A stretch of DNA of 64,000 nucleotides from Rhizobium sp. RM (lineage in GTDB: Bacteria > Pseudomonadota > Alphaproteobacteria > Rhizobiales > Rhizobiaceae): the NCBI RefSeq assembly GCF_013390595.1, contig NZ_JACAWV010000012.1, positions 92,045-156,044 of the forward strand, in the 5' to 3' direction. How positions within the stretch are numbered: position 1 is the stretch's first letter; each line of letters begins with the position of its first letter. The translations under genes and the position numbers were made by a program. The notes beneath the pieces are model-generated. The model was not told where the DNA came from, made no database searches, and saw nothing but the letters and a program-made list of their open reading frames with translations. Shown one piece after another: positions 43,398 through 51,844 of the stretch.

Positions 43398-43862
43398 TCA
43401 GTAGTTGAGATTGAACCAGTGCCGGTTTGACTGCCCCTCACTGTTCTTTATGTCGAAATAGTACGGGTCTTGTTTGAACGGCCGCTGGATGATTTCGCCG
43501 GTCTTGCAGATTGCGTCACTGCCCCTGCCGCTGCAGATATCGGGCTTTTTGCACCAGCCAGGTTTGCCTTTGCCATTGCCGTCCATGGGCGTGTAGATCT
43601 CGTAGCCAGTTGGGCAATCCTCATAAGGTTCATGACCAGGCGCGTCCGTTCCGGCCTGCGGGCACGTTGGCCAGCTGAAGCCGGGAACCTTCATGGCTGC
43701 AATCAACCGCGTCATGGGTGGAACGCAAGACGGCACGCCTTGCCAGGATGGCGCGGAAGACGCTGCGCACAAGAGGACATGGCAGCCCCACGGCGCGTCT
43801 TGCGCCGGGGCGGTGTTTGGCAGGCTCATCGTCAGGGCGGCAAGCAAGGCGAGCTTCTTCAT
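43398..43862 (-). CDS. TrbM/KikA-like conjugal transfer protein
   Basis: A 154-residue exported protein with a signal peptide (MKKLALLAALTMSLPNTAPAQ) and eight or more cysteines. The start of the mature part 'PWGCHVLLCAAS...C-PP...L...CP' is the TrbM/KikA/MpfK pattern of conjugation systems. It is the last gene of the leftward T4SS operon. ATG 43862 has AGGA at good spacing; upstream ATGs at 43868, 43877 and 43955 are in frame. It probably acts in the periplasm. Confidence 0.72.
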   Translation of the reverse strand: MKKLALLAALTMSLPNTAPAQDAPWGCHVLLCAASSAPSWQGVPSCVPPMTRLIAAMKVPGFSWPTCPQAGTDAPGHEPYEDCPTGYEIYTPMDGNGKGKPGWCKKPDICSGRGSDAICKTGEIIQRPFKQDPYYFDIKNSEGQSNRHWFNLNY

Positions 43863-43881
43863 TCCCATGTTCCTCATGTGA

Positions 43882-44565
43882 TTATCGATCTGTCCGGACG
43901 GGTTTGTTTCGGGCATCTGCGAAGGGTGGCGAGATCTCGCTCTGACGCGTTGCAAGAAGATTGAAGTCAGCGATCGGCTGGCGCTCGTTGGTGCGATCGA
44001 CGGCTCTGCGACGCCATTCGTTCATGTCGAGAACGTAGGTGGCCCACATGCCGTACAGAGCTGCCATAGCGCTCGTCTGGTAGCCGAGATATGCAGCGTG
44101 GCGCGGGTAGGGCGTGGCAACACGCGCCCAGCCGACACGCAGCATTTCGAGCGCGAGATCGCGGCCGGCAACGCTGCAAAAAGCTTCCGGCGTTCCGTCT
44201 GCGCCGACCGTCACGACTTTGCAGTCCACGGATGCCGCTCCCATCGTCCGCTTTAGCCATGCCTTTGCCAGTGGCCCGCATGGGACAGGATTAGGAGCTT
44301 TGACGGCTTTCCGGTCTTTCCAATCCGGATCAAGCGCCCATTGTGGCAGTTCACATGCATCGATGTCGGCCAGGCGCACCTTTTGCGCTGTCTGCGGAAA
44401 CCAGAGAGTGCGGCCGTCGATAACCGATGCTCGGCCGGAGACGCCGGATAGTGGAGCGGCCTCATAGGCGGCGGGTGGCAACGGCGCGGATGATCTGACG
44501 AGATCGGCTGCGCTGACAGATGTCGTTGCTGCGCACAAAGCGATGATGGCGGCACGTTTCATCAT
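43882..44565 (-). CDS. Secreted SNase-like (thermonuclease family) protein in T4SS operon
   Basis: A 227-residue exported protein: signal peptide (MKRAAIIALCAATTSVSAAD), then an SNase-like fold with 'ASVIDGRTLWF', 'KVRLADIDACELPQWA' and 'VGWARVATPYPRHAAYLGYQTSAMA'. The Arg and Glu of the active-site strand (RLADIDACE) are present, but the DGDT calcium loop is DGRT. It has a longer C-terminal tail than plain SNases. Its start overlaps the upstream gene's stop. Confidence 0.78.
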   Translation of the reverse strand: MMKRAAIIALCAATTSVSAADLVRSSAPLPPAAYEAAPLSGVSGRASVIDGRTLWFPQTAQKVRLADIDACELPQWALDPDWKDRKAVKAPNPVPCGPLAKAWLKRTMGAASVDCKVVTVGADGTPEAFCSVAGRDLALEMLRVGWARVATPYPRHAAYLGYQTSAMAALYGMWATYVLDMNEWRRRAVDRTNERQPIADFNLLATRQSEISPPFADARNKPVRTDR

Positions 44566-45110
44566 TTCGATGCGTCCTTGCTCTGGGCCTTGGCCCGCGA
44601 TGAAAGAAGAATGGAGGGATGCTGGACGTCACTGAATTGCCAGAGGCCAGCCTTGCGCGACCGCGCTTCCTGCTCTGCGACGGCATAAGCCGGAAACACT
44701 GGCATGCCGTTTTGATCGAGCGACGCGAAGGCAAAGCCCTGGCTGACGATGATGGTCGCGAGATCGAGGCGCTGATTGCCAACGGTCGCATAGCAGACAA
44801 CATAAGTCAGATTGGGCGTTTCGGCCGTCGGCGCGCAAACCGGTTTCGTGTCTTTGATGAAGGCAGCGAGGACTGCGAGCGAAGCGTCGCCACAGTCCTG
44901 CTTCTGACCGCCATTGTCGGTGTAGGACGTTCCGCGAATGCAGGATTGAATGCCGTAGATGCGATAGCGCTTGGCTCCATCCGTCCATGTGTCGCCCGTC
45001 TCAAGGGTGATACTGGGGGCGAGATCGAAATAACCGGGAGGCGCCGCATGTGCGGCCTGCGTGGCGATCGACCCGGCAAGAAGCGCGGTCGTGACAAGTT
45101 TCATGGTCAT
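44562..45110 (-). CDS. Degenerate SNase-like protein in T4SS operon
   Basis: A 182-residue exported protein (signal peptide MKLVTTALLAGSIATQAAHA). The SNase-like strand reads 'RYRIYGIQSC', where active SNases have RLxGIDAPE, so the catalytic Asp and Glu are replaced. The rest keeps the fold pattern (LATIIVSQGFAFASL, AEQEARSRKAGLW). It may have become a structural or binding protein. It shares the YG(I/V)QxC signature with the first gene of the rightward operon at 51009. Its start overlaps the virB5 stop. Confidence 0.72.
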   Translation of the reverse strand: MTMKLVTTALLAGSIATQAAHAAPPGYFDLAPSITLETGDTWTDGAKRYRIYGIQSCIRGTSYTDNGGQKQDCGDASLAVLAAFIKDTKPVCAPTAETPNLTYVVCYATVGNQRLDLATIIVSQGFAFASLDQNGMPVFPAYAVAEQEARSRKAGLWQFSDVQHPSILLSSRAKAQSKDASK

Positions 45111-45823
45111 TCTCCGAACTGCAGGATCTTGTTGGTGTTCGACATGTCGGTGATCTGCTTTTGCGTTTGCGCCTGAAGCGAAGACACCGCGCCGTTCATG
45201 ACACCAACCAGCTCGTTGATTGTGAGGCCCGACTGCACCTGAAGCTGCGTGTTCTGGTCGATCGATCCCTTGATGTCCTGCGCCTGTCCGATGTTTTGAC
45301 CGGCTGCTTCAAAGGCGCTCTTGCGCTGCGTGACCGCCTGCTGCGATCCATTGATGAGAGCCGAAACGGACAGCACGGTATTGACCATCTGCTCGTAGGA
45401 CTTGTCGCCGGAGAAGCCACTGTTCGACTTTCCGGACAGGCTTTTGACGAGCTTCAGGCCATTGATGAAGGTCGATGCAAGTTTCGAGATATCGCCGCTC
45501 AGGCCACCGAAATTTGGAACGCCGCCCGACATGATGCTGTCGACCGACGGCATCGACGACACGCTGAAGCCATTGCCAACAGCAAGGTTCTGCATCTGGC
45601 CGGCTTCGCTGCCTCGGTTGCCGGTGAGCGCCTTCAGCGTCTCATCGACGGTTGTCAGGATTTCCTTGTTGGTGCCAAGGATCTTATCGGTGGTTTCGGC
45701 CGTCTCCTTGGCAATCTGATAGTTCTTCTGATCGATAACAGGCACGCCTTGGGCATGGACTGTCTCAGCTCCAATGAGCGAAACAACGGCAAAAGAAAGG
45801 GCGCATTTGGTTCGTCTGAGCAT
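45107..45823 (-). CDS. virB5: T4SS minor pilin-like protein VirB5
   Basis: A 238-residue exported protein with the VirB5/TrwJ layout: signal peptide (CALSFAVVSLIGAETVHAQG), a start 'VPVIDQKNYQIAKETAETTDKIL', and a long helical body with a final coiled part (TINELVGVMNGAVSSLQAQTQKQ). By family knowledge it sits at the pilus tip. ATG 45823 is preceded by GGAG at 8 bp. It lies 12 bp after virB1b. Confidence 0.85.
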   Translation of the reverse strand: MLRRTKCALSFAVVSLIGAETVHAQGVPVIDQKNYQIAKETAETTDKILGTNKEILTTVDETLKALTGNRGSEAGQMQNLAVGNGFSVSSMPSVDSIMSGGVPNFGGLSGDISKLASTFINGLKLVKSLSGKSNSGFSGDKSYEQMVNTVLSVSALINGSQQAVTQRKSAFEAAGQNIGQAQDIKGSIDQNTQLQVQSGLTINELVGVMNGAVSSLQAQTQKQITDMSNTNKILQFGE

Positions 45824-45834
45824 GTGCTGTCTCC

Positions 45835-46914
45835 TCATTGGGGATTGAGATCGAGGTTGATCTCGTTGGCGTTTTCTCGTTTTGCGACACAGGCTTTCTG
45901 CTCGTCGTTCCATTCGAGGTTCTGCTCTGGATCGCAATTGCCGGATGGATCGGCGGGTTGTTCAGGCTTGGCCGGGATTGCGGTCGATTGAGACGCGCCG
46001 GAGGTGCTGCTCAGATTGACGGCGTTGCGGCTATTCAGGAGTTCGGAGAGGCTGTTTCCAAGCTCGATGACTTTGTTGATCATTTGCAGGTTGGCGTTGC
46101 GCGCACCTGAATTCAGATCCCAACTATCCTGAATGGTACCGGTCTCGGTTTGGCCGAGCTGCTGGAACCATGAACCGACATCTGACGAGCTTTCGGAAAC
46201 GCCTTGCGTGGTTGCCATGGCATTGATCGTTGCTTGACGCATGCCGGTGAAGCTCTCGCCGCTCCCGCCGTAGTTCAGGGGGATTTGATTGCCGCCGAGT
46301 GCAGGAACCCACTTTTGGGTGATGTTGTAGACATACCCCTGGGTTTCTTTGAACGGTGGGATTCCGCCATACTTATTCACATTGCCAGGGCCAGCATTGT
46401 AGGCGGCAAGCGCTTTATTGACGTCACCGCCGTAAGTCCTGAGTTGCTGGCGGAGATAACGCGCTCCTCCACGAAGGTTTTCTTCGATGTTATGCGGATT
46501 GACGCCGAGACCCTCTGCCGTGCGAGGCATGAGCTGCGCAAGGCCGATTGCGCCCGCATGCGACTTCGCGCAGGGATTAAATCGGCTTTCCTGATAGACC
46601 AGGCCCATGAACAGCGTTTCGTCGACGCCTTCCTCTCGCGCCACGCGCTTGATGAGGCCTGCAATCTCCGGATTGGCCTGAGCTGCCGCATTTGGGTCGC
46701 TACCCTTCGCCGGCCGGTACACCGAGCAGGTCACGCTCTTGTTCTGAACAAAACGGTTCTTGTCGGTCTCTTCGACCTTGCTGGTCAGGCTGTCGCGTGT
46801 TTGCCGCTCACCAGCGATCTTGTCGTCTTCGACCGGAACATCGGCATGTGCGATGGAGGCGAACAGCACGCCTGAAAGCAAGACTGTGAGAGGCCGTGTT
46901 TGGTGAGCATTCAT
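45835..46914 (-). CDS. Lytic transglycosylase VirB1-like, second copy (virB1b)
   Basis: A 359-residue exported murein hydrolase: signal peptide (TVLLSGVLFASIAHA), then a goose-lysozyme/SLT domain with catalytic Glu in VYQESRF and the motifs 'GAIGLAQLMPRTAEGLGV', 'LRGGARYLRQQL' and 'ALAAYNAGPGNVNKYGGIPPF'. A long C-terminal region of about 170 residues ends with a Cys-containing 'NCDPEQNLEWNDEQKACV'. It opens peptidoglycan for the T4SS. ATG 46914 overlaps the virB4 stop. It is a different, larger protein than virB1a in the same operon. Confidence 0.88.
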   Translation of the reverse strand: MNAHQTRPLTVLLSGVLFASIAHADVPVEDDKIAGERQTRDSLTSKVEETDKNRFVQNKSVTCSVYRPAKGSDPNAAAQANPEIAGLIKRVAREEGVDETLFMGLVYQESRFNPCAKSHAGAIGLAQLMPRTAEGLGVNPHNIEENLRGGARYLRQQLRTYGGDVNKALAAYNAGPGNVNKYGGIPPFKETQGYVYNITQKWVPALGGNQIPLNYGGSGESFTGMRQATINAMATTQGVSESSSDVGSWFQQLGQTETGTIQDSWDLNSGARNANLQMINKVIELGNSLSELLNSRNAVNLSSTSGASQSTAIPAKPEQPADPSGNCDPEQNLEWNDEQKACVAKRENANEINLDLNPQ

Positions 46915-49322
46915 GCGCCACCCTCCCAACCGCAGAAAATCGGAAGCCAGTCCTTCGGATCGTCGCCGTGTTCAGCACGGAGCGACGTGCATTCATCGAC
47001 CGACGACTTTGTACCCGACAACACTTTGATGAGGTCCGGCATCGCGCCGAGATCGAGACGCGCAACAACGGAATCCGTGCCGTGCTTGATGAGGAAGGCG
47101 CGCTTTTCCGGCGTGGTGTTCTTGATGAAATCGAACTCTTTGCGGGTCAGGCTGAAGCGCTCGATGTAACTTAGTTCGTCTGCATTCGGGTTGGGGAAGT
47201 GAATGTGGGTTGGCGACTGTTCGATGAGCGTATGGGCGTCCTTCGCCTTCGCGATATCGGCTGCAGACTGTGTACCGAAACCAACAATGCCGTTTTTCTT
47301 TCGGATAGTTTTCATCTGGTCGACGATGAAGCCGCTGAACGTCTCGTCCTGCAGAAGCTGCCAGCCCTCATCCATGAAGATCATCACGGGATCGCCGGTC
47401 AAAAGCTCTTCGAGGCGGTGGTAGATATACATGAGCGCTGGCGCACGAATGTCGGGCAGAGACAGGATGTTCGTCATGTCAAAGCCCATGACGCGGGCGC
47501 GATCGAGGTCGAGCGTGTCGTTCTGGGCATTGAAGAGCCACGCCTTGTCGCCATCGATCCAGGGCCGCAGGCGGGCAGAGAGATCGTTGACGCCCGCTCT
47601 CGTCTGGCCGATCAACAGGCCCGAAAGATTGCGCAGATGCCGCTGCTCACGCGGCTCTTTCATCAAGCGAAGCAGAGCGCTTTCGAGCCGGTCTGTGTCT
47701 TCCTGGGTGAAGGGCGCGGCCTTGCTCTCCAGCATGACCTTGAACAGCCGGGACAAGTACTCCCGGTTTTTGGCCGTGTTCTCGATCTGCAGGGGATTGA
47801 AGCCAGTCGGTGCACCAGGTTCAAGGATCTCGTATGTGCCAGACATGGCGCGGACGAAGATCTCCGCACCACGGTCTTTGTCAAAGAACACTGCTCGTGG
47901 CGCTGGCGAGACACGAAACGCCTGTGCCAGCAGGAAAGTGAGCGCCACGGTTTTACCGGAGCCGCTAGGACCGGTTACCAGAAAGTGGCCCACGCCGCGC
48001 TCGTTGTGGAAATTGAACGTGTATGGGGTCTGCGATGCTGTCTCGAGGATCGTGATCGGCACGTTCCAATGCAGGCCGTCGCGACGGCCACTGGCAAAAT
48101 TGTGCAGCGACGACAGGCCCGAAAAATTGCTGCTCGATAGCATCGCTTCGCGGGCAATATAGGAGTTGTTGCCCGGAAGCTGCGCCCAGAACGATGCTTC
48201 GAGATTGAGGTCTTCGCGCACCCACGGCATATTCATATCCGTGAGGCAGCTTCCAAGCTCGGAGACAACGGTTTTGAGCTTGTCATGATCTCGGGACAGG
48301 CACAGCAGCGAGAAATGATGGATGCCGAAAACCGCCTCCTGGCTCATGAGCTGCGCAAGCGCATCGTTGATATCCGTTTCAACGCTGGTGCCGCGTTCGT
48401 CCGAAGCGCTGATTTGCCGCTGCAAACGTGTGATACGCTCCTGCGCAATAGGCTTGTCAGACAGCGTGAATGATTGGGTGAGAATGAATTCGTGCGGCAT
48501 CTGCAGCAGCCCATCGAGCATGCCGGGACCGGTCATGCCGGGATATTCCTTGATAGAGATCATTTCACCGAAACGGGTGTCTTGCCCTGCATCGGTCTGC
48601 ATGGTGCGCGGGCCGAAGTGCAGCCGCGACATGCCGACGTAGTCTTTGATCGCCATGCGGGGCAGAGGCATCTGACGCTGAACACCACATGACAGGATCG
48701 ACTGGAAAAATTCGCATGGCTCGGAAAAAGGCCGGTCGTCTCGCACAGCAATTCCAAGCGGGCGCGATCCGTATTTTTTGAGCTGCGATACAACATTGGT
48801 GATCAGCTGTTCGAAGTCGCTGATCTCCTCGCGATCGTCCTGCTCACGAACCTCGGCGCTCTGAACCTTGTTGAGGGCTTTGCGAAGGTGGTCGGAAATG
48901 CTGAGCGCGCCACGAAGTCCGGATTTAACGATCGTCAGATAGATGTCGTTCTGGAACATTCGCTTGCGGTCGAGCTGCTGCATGTAACGCTGGTCGAGAA
49001 CCTTGCAAAAGTCGTCAGCAAACTCGCCCTCTATGTCGGGCTGTATTTGCCGACGAATGATTGTCGACCAGACGGAATAGCGGCTGGAACCAAGCGATCG
49101 AAGAACGGTGTTTCGCAACACAGTTTCCTGGTTCAGTCGGGATTGATCTTCAGTCTGGAAAAACAGGCCGTTCAGCTTGATGACACTGGCGAGAGCGCCG
49201 TTGTCGAGCCGGACCACGGTTTCAGAAACGTGGCGGCTGTAGGGAATATGAACCGACATTGGGCGCTCGTTGTGAGCGGTTTTTCCAAACCCCAATTCGT
49301 CCCGAATGAACTTGTGCAGCAT
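46911..49322 (-). CDS. virB4: T4SS ATPase VirB4
   Basis: An 803-residue ATPase of the VirB4/TrbE/CagE family. The N-terminal CagE/TrbE domain is followed by an ATPase with Walker A GPSGSGKT near residue 450 and Walker B 'PVMIFMDEGWQLL'. It powers pilus assembly and secretion at the inner membrane. ATG 49322 lies one base after the virB3 stop and gives the family N-terminus (MLHKFIRDELGFG); the longer frame to 49448 lies inside virB3 and is not real. Confidence 0.94.
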   Translation of the reverse strand: MLHKFIRDELGFGKTAHNERPMSVHIPYSRHVSETVVRLDNGALASVIKLNGLFFQTEDQSRLNQETVLRNTVLRSLGSSRYSVWSTIIRRQIQPDIEGEFADDFCKVLDQRYMQQLDRKRMFQNDIYLTIVKSGLRGALSISDHLRKALNKVQSAEVREQDDREEISDFEQLITNVVSQLKKYGSRPLGIAVRDDRPFSEPCEFFQSILSCGVQRQMPLPRMAIKDYVGMSRLHFGPRTMQTDAGQDTRFGEMISIKEYPGMTGPGMLDGLLQMPHEFILTQSFTLSDKPIAQERITRLQRQISASDERGTSVETDINDALAQLMSQEAVFGIHHFSLLCLSRDHDKLKTVVSELGSCLTDMNMPWVREDLNLEASFWAQLPGNNSYIAREAMLSSSNFSGLSSLHNFASGRRDGLHWNVPITILETASQTPYTFNFHNERGVGHFLVTGPSGSGKTVALTFLLAQAFRVSPAPRAVFFDKDRGAEIFVRAMSGTYEILEPGAPTGFNPLQIENTAKNREYLSRLFKVMLESKAAPFTQEDTDRLESALLRLMKEPREQRHLRNLSGLLIGQTRAGVNDLSARLRPWIDGDKAWLFNAQNDTLDLDRARVMGFDMTNILSLPDIRAPALMYIYHRLEELLTGDPVMIFMDEGWQLLQDETFSGFIVDQMKTIRKKNGIVGFGTQSAADIAKAKDAHTLIEQSPTHIHFPNPNADELSYIERFSLTRKEFDFIKNTTPEKRAFLIKHGTDSVVARLDLGAMPDLIKVLSGTKSSVDECTSLRAEHGDDPKDWLPIFCGWEGGA

Positions 49323-49323
49323 A

Positions 49324-49623
49324 TCAAGGTCCGTAAGAGTTTGCGCCCCAGAAGCTTTTGTTGCGTGTGCGTGGAGTTTTTCTCGTCGTGACCTGGAAGA
49401 CCTCAAGAATCTTCGCGTCCCACGTACAGAGCGAAAACAGGAAGACATAGGCGGCCGGTGCGATCAGGAATGACCAGAAGGAATTGGTCGCCAGCCAGCC
49501 AATCATGGTGAGACCAATCACCAGAACGACGGCCATGTACGGCACTCCCCAAAGTGTTGGGGAACGCGTCAGACCGATGACTAGCGGCGTCATGTGGGGC
49601 TTATCGTCGGTGTATTGCGCCAT
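49324..49623 (-). CDS. virB3: T4SS inner-membrane protein VirB3
   Basis: A 99-residue VirB3 with one to two N-terminal helices (VPYMAVVLVIGLTMIGWLA; SFLIAPAAYVFLFSLC) and a cytoplasmic tail. The 'PLVIGLTRSPTLWGVP' opening is typical. It has the standard position between virB2 and virB4. Confidence 0.92.
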   Translation of the reverse strand: MAQYTDDKPHMTPLVIGLTRSPTLWGVPYMAVVLVIGLTMIGWLATNSFWSFLIAPAAYVFLFSLCTWDAKILEVFQVTTRKTPRTRNKSFWGANSYGP

Positions 49624-49626
49624 GGC

Positions 49627-49947
49627 TCATTTCACACCGGCAACGAGCTGATCAACGATCGTGGGAGCGCCGAAGACAAGACCCATACCCAGGATGACAG
49701 CTCCGGCCGTGATCCACGACAGACGGCCTGCAAAGGCCATGAGGCCGAGCGCCATCACGGCAATGATGGCCGCAAGGCGACCGAACGAGCCGTTGATGAA
49801 ATCAACGATCATCTGCATCGAGGATTGGAGCGGCGCAAAGGCCGACTGTGCGAACGCTGCCTCGGCACCTACCAACTGAGCGGCGACAATAAGCCCACTT
49901 ATAACGAAGGCTTTGCGGTACTTCGCCTTGGGAAACTGGATGTTCAT
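49627..49947 (-). CDS. virB2: T4SS major pilin VirB2
   Basis: A 106-residue prepilin. It has a long signal sequence (KAFVISGLIVAAQLVGAEAAFA), then two hydrophobic helices (LAAIIAVMALGLMAFAG; AGAVILGMGLVFGAPTIVDQL) joined by a short basic loop (GRLSW), the usual VirB2 shape. ATG 49947 has AGGAGA at good spacing. It would be the main pilus subunit. Confidence 0.9.
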   Translation of the reverse strand: MNIQFPKAKYRKAFVISGLIVAAQLVGAEAAFAQSAFAPLQSSMQMIVDFINGSFGRLAAIIAVMALGLMAFAGRLSWITAGAVILGMGLVFGAPTIVDQLVAGVK

Positions 49948-49964
49948 TTCATTCTCTCCTGTGA

Positions 49965-50846
49965 TCAAAAATGCATGATGCCGGCGACGAACTTTCCGTT
50001 TTTCTGAACGGGAATGACGCCGTGCGATCCGCTTGCCTCGGGTGAGGGCAGCGGGGATTTCCGGGTTGAGTTGGCTTTCTTGGCGGGGAGCGTGACGCCA
50101 AGCTGATAGTTCGTGACCTTGGCGACGTATTCGATGGTCTCGGGAAACGGCGGTATTCCGCCGTGTTCGTAGATGCGGCCCTCACCACTGTTGTAGGCAG
50201 CGACAGCGAGAAGTGGGTTGGTGAATTCATCGAGAAGGAAGCGCAGGTACTTCACGCCACCTTCGATGTTCTGAGCAGGATCGCAGATATCGGCGACGTT
50301 GAACCTTACGGCAGTCGCGGGAATGAGCTGCATTGCGCCCCGTGCGCCGGCCGGTGAATTTCGCACTTGATCAAATCGGCTCTCAGTCCACGCAACAGCG
50401 ACCGCAAGCTCCTCATCAACACCGAATTTGACGGCGGTCGCACGCACAAGCTTTTCGATCTGGTCGGGCGATAACGGAGACGCCCCGCATTCTCCTGGGA
50501 TGTCCACACTGCGGGCAGTAACCGTTGGAGGTTTAGGCAACACCTTATAAGGACGCTTTACTTGGCTATCATTTACATCTTTTTTATTTGTCGCGACCGC
50601 TACCGCTTCTCCTTGAGATACGTCATCGCCCTCCGAAAGCAGGACATCGACAAAAGCATTGCCACCACCGCCCCACCTTTGCTCGAAGCCATAGGCCGTT
50701 GTCGCCGAAAAATCCGATATAGACGACGCTTTTTCATGTGCATTTCCATGCGTTTGCAGGCTTTCAACAGCCTTCGCCGCCTTGACGGCGAAGAAACAAA
50801 AGGCGCTCACAAGAAGCGAAACGAGCACCACATTCTCATTTTTCAT
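49965..50846 (-). CDS. virB1: Lytic transglycosylase VirB1-like, first copy (virB1a)
   Basis: A 293-residue exported murein hydrolase, first gene of the leftward T4SS operon. It has a signal-anchor N-terminus (VVLVSLLVSAFCFFAVKA), then an SLT domain with catalytic Glu in WTESRF near residue 155, 'GARGAMQLIPATAVRFNV', 'EGGVKYLRFLLDEF' and 'AVAAYNSGEGRIYEHGGIPPF'. The mature N-terminus before the domain is long and low in complexity. It shares the GGIPPF ending with virB1b but is otherwise quite different. Confidence 0.88.
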   Translation of the reverse strand: MKNENVVLVSLLVSAFCFFAVKAAKAVESLQTHGNAHEKASSISDFSATTAYGFEQRWGGGGNAFVDVLLSEGDDVSQGEAVAVATNKKDVNDSQVKRPYKVLPKPPTVTARSVDIPGECGASPLSPDQIEKLVRATAVKFGVDEELAVAVAWTESRFDQVRNSPAGARGAMQLIPATAVRFNVADICDPAQNIEGGVKYLRFLLDEFTNPLLAVAAYNSGEGRIYEHGGIPPFPETIEYVAKVTNYQLGVTLPAKKANSTRKSPLPSPEASGSHGVIPVQKNGKFVAGIMHF

Positions 50847-51008
50847 TTTCGCCCCATTTGGCCGAGTACTGTTGACCTAGCTGTTGTCTTCAACCGACAT
50901 ACCCGCTAGGTTATCCTCACAAAATGTATCATATTATGGTTTCTGATATATGCTTTTAGATTTCCTGAAAAGACCCAATTTTGTTTGGGGCAGGAGGAAG
51001 GGGACGAA
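50847..51008. promoter_or_regulatory. Divergent promoter region between the two T4SS operons
   Basis: 162 AT-rich bases serve both operons. A perfect 7-bp inverted repeat, ACCTAGC (50875-50881) and GCTAGGT (50905-50911), spaced by 23 bp, is a candidate operator. TTGACC overlaps its left arm. A GCAGGAGGAAGGGG ribosome binding site precedes the rightward gene. Confidence 0.55.
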
Positions 51009-51620
51009 ATGAAGGGATTGATCACAGCGGCAGGGACGGCGCTCTGCTTGTTGGCTGGAGCAGCCTCGGCAGCTCCCGTCATCGATAAAGACTATGTGCG
51101 CTCATTGGCGGCACCCGGAAAAACCGTGCTTGTTATCGAGTATTACAATGGCAAGGGAGAGGTAGCGGAACGCAAAGGCTTTTCATCGGCCAATGGCTAC
51201 CGGGCGTTGTCTGGCATGGACATCCAGGTCAGCGACAAGATCACCGTACACCTTTACGGTGTCCAGCCCTGCGACGGATCGCTTGTAAATCGGGCTGAAG
51301 GCTTTTCCGGCACCTGTGCAGATTTTGCAAAAGAGCAACTGCAGATCATGGTTCAATCGCCAAAGGTTCTGTTTTGCCGCGCTTTCATTACCGAAATTGA
51401 CGCGCCGAAACAGAACGTGACGTGCTGGGGCTACTACTATTACCCCAATGCGATGGACTCGGTGGACATGCTCGAGGAGCAACTCGTCTCTCTTGGCGCC
51501 GTAAAAATCGCGCGAAAGAAGGACGGATCACCGGAGCGCCCCGACCTGCTGGAAGCCGAGCGGATTGGCAAGAACGGTTCCTATGGAATGTGGGCCGACC
51601 CACGGATCAACACGCCATGA
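51009..51620 (+). CDS. Degenerate SNase-like exported protein, first gene of rightward T4SS operon
   Basis: A 203-residue protein with a signal peptide (MKGLITAAGTALCLLAGAASA-AP) and at least five cysteines. The strand 'VHLYGVQPCDGS' corresponds to the SNase active-site strand but lacks its Arg, Asp and Glu, so it should not be a nuclease. The late pattern 'LEEQLVSLGAVKIAR' and 'AERIGKNGSYGMWAD' fits the family end. It resembles the degenerate protein at 44562 (YGIQSC). The role is unknown. ATG 51009 is chosen for its AGGAGGAAGGGG site. Its stop overlaps virB7. Confidence 0.65.
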   Translation: MKGLITAAGTALCLLAGAASAAPVIDKDYVRSLAAPGKTVLVIEYYNGKGEVAERKGFSSANGYRALSGMDIQVSDKITVHLYGVQPCDGSLVNRAEGFSGTCADFAKEQLQIMVQSPKVLFCRAFITEIDAPKQNVTCWGYYYYPNAMDSVDMLEEQLVSLGAVKIARKKDGSPERPDLLEAERIGKNGSYGMWADPRINTP

Positions 51621-51826
51621 ACAAAGCCGTCCTCCTGTTCATCGCAATCGCCGTTTCTGGATGTGGAACGATCAAGGAGAAAAGCGCGCCCTGCAAGCGG
51701 CCCGCCAATCTCACCTCATACGCCTCCAACAACGATCCTCGTCACGACTGCGGTCCGATGGCGCGAGTTAACACAGACCAAAGCGCGCTGGACGCGATTT
51801 TCGCCATTACGGAAGGCGCGACCTAA
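51617..51826 (+). CDS. virB7: VirB7-like outer-membrane lipoprotein
   Basis: A 69-residue lipoprotein: a signal peptide with lipobox VSGC (VLLFIAIAVSGC-G), then a conserved 'APCKRPANLTSY' segment whose cysteine in VirB7 proteins bonds VirB9. The length is slightly above classic VirB7. Its ATG overlaps the upstream stop (ATGA). It precedes virB6, a common place for virB7-type genes. Confidence 0.8.
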   Translation: MNKAVLLFIAIAVSGCGTIKEKSAPCKRPANLTSYASNNDPRHDCGPMARVNTDQSALDAIFAITEGAT

Positions 51827-51844
51827 CGTTTCGCGTGGGGGCCT

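Noticed and set aside
47199..48162. Long plus-strand frames opposite virB4
   Set aside because: Antisense shadows of a highly conserved ATPase gene.
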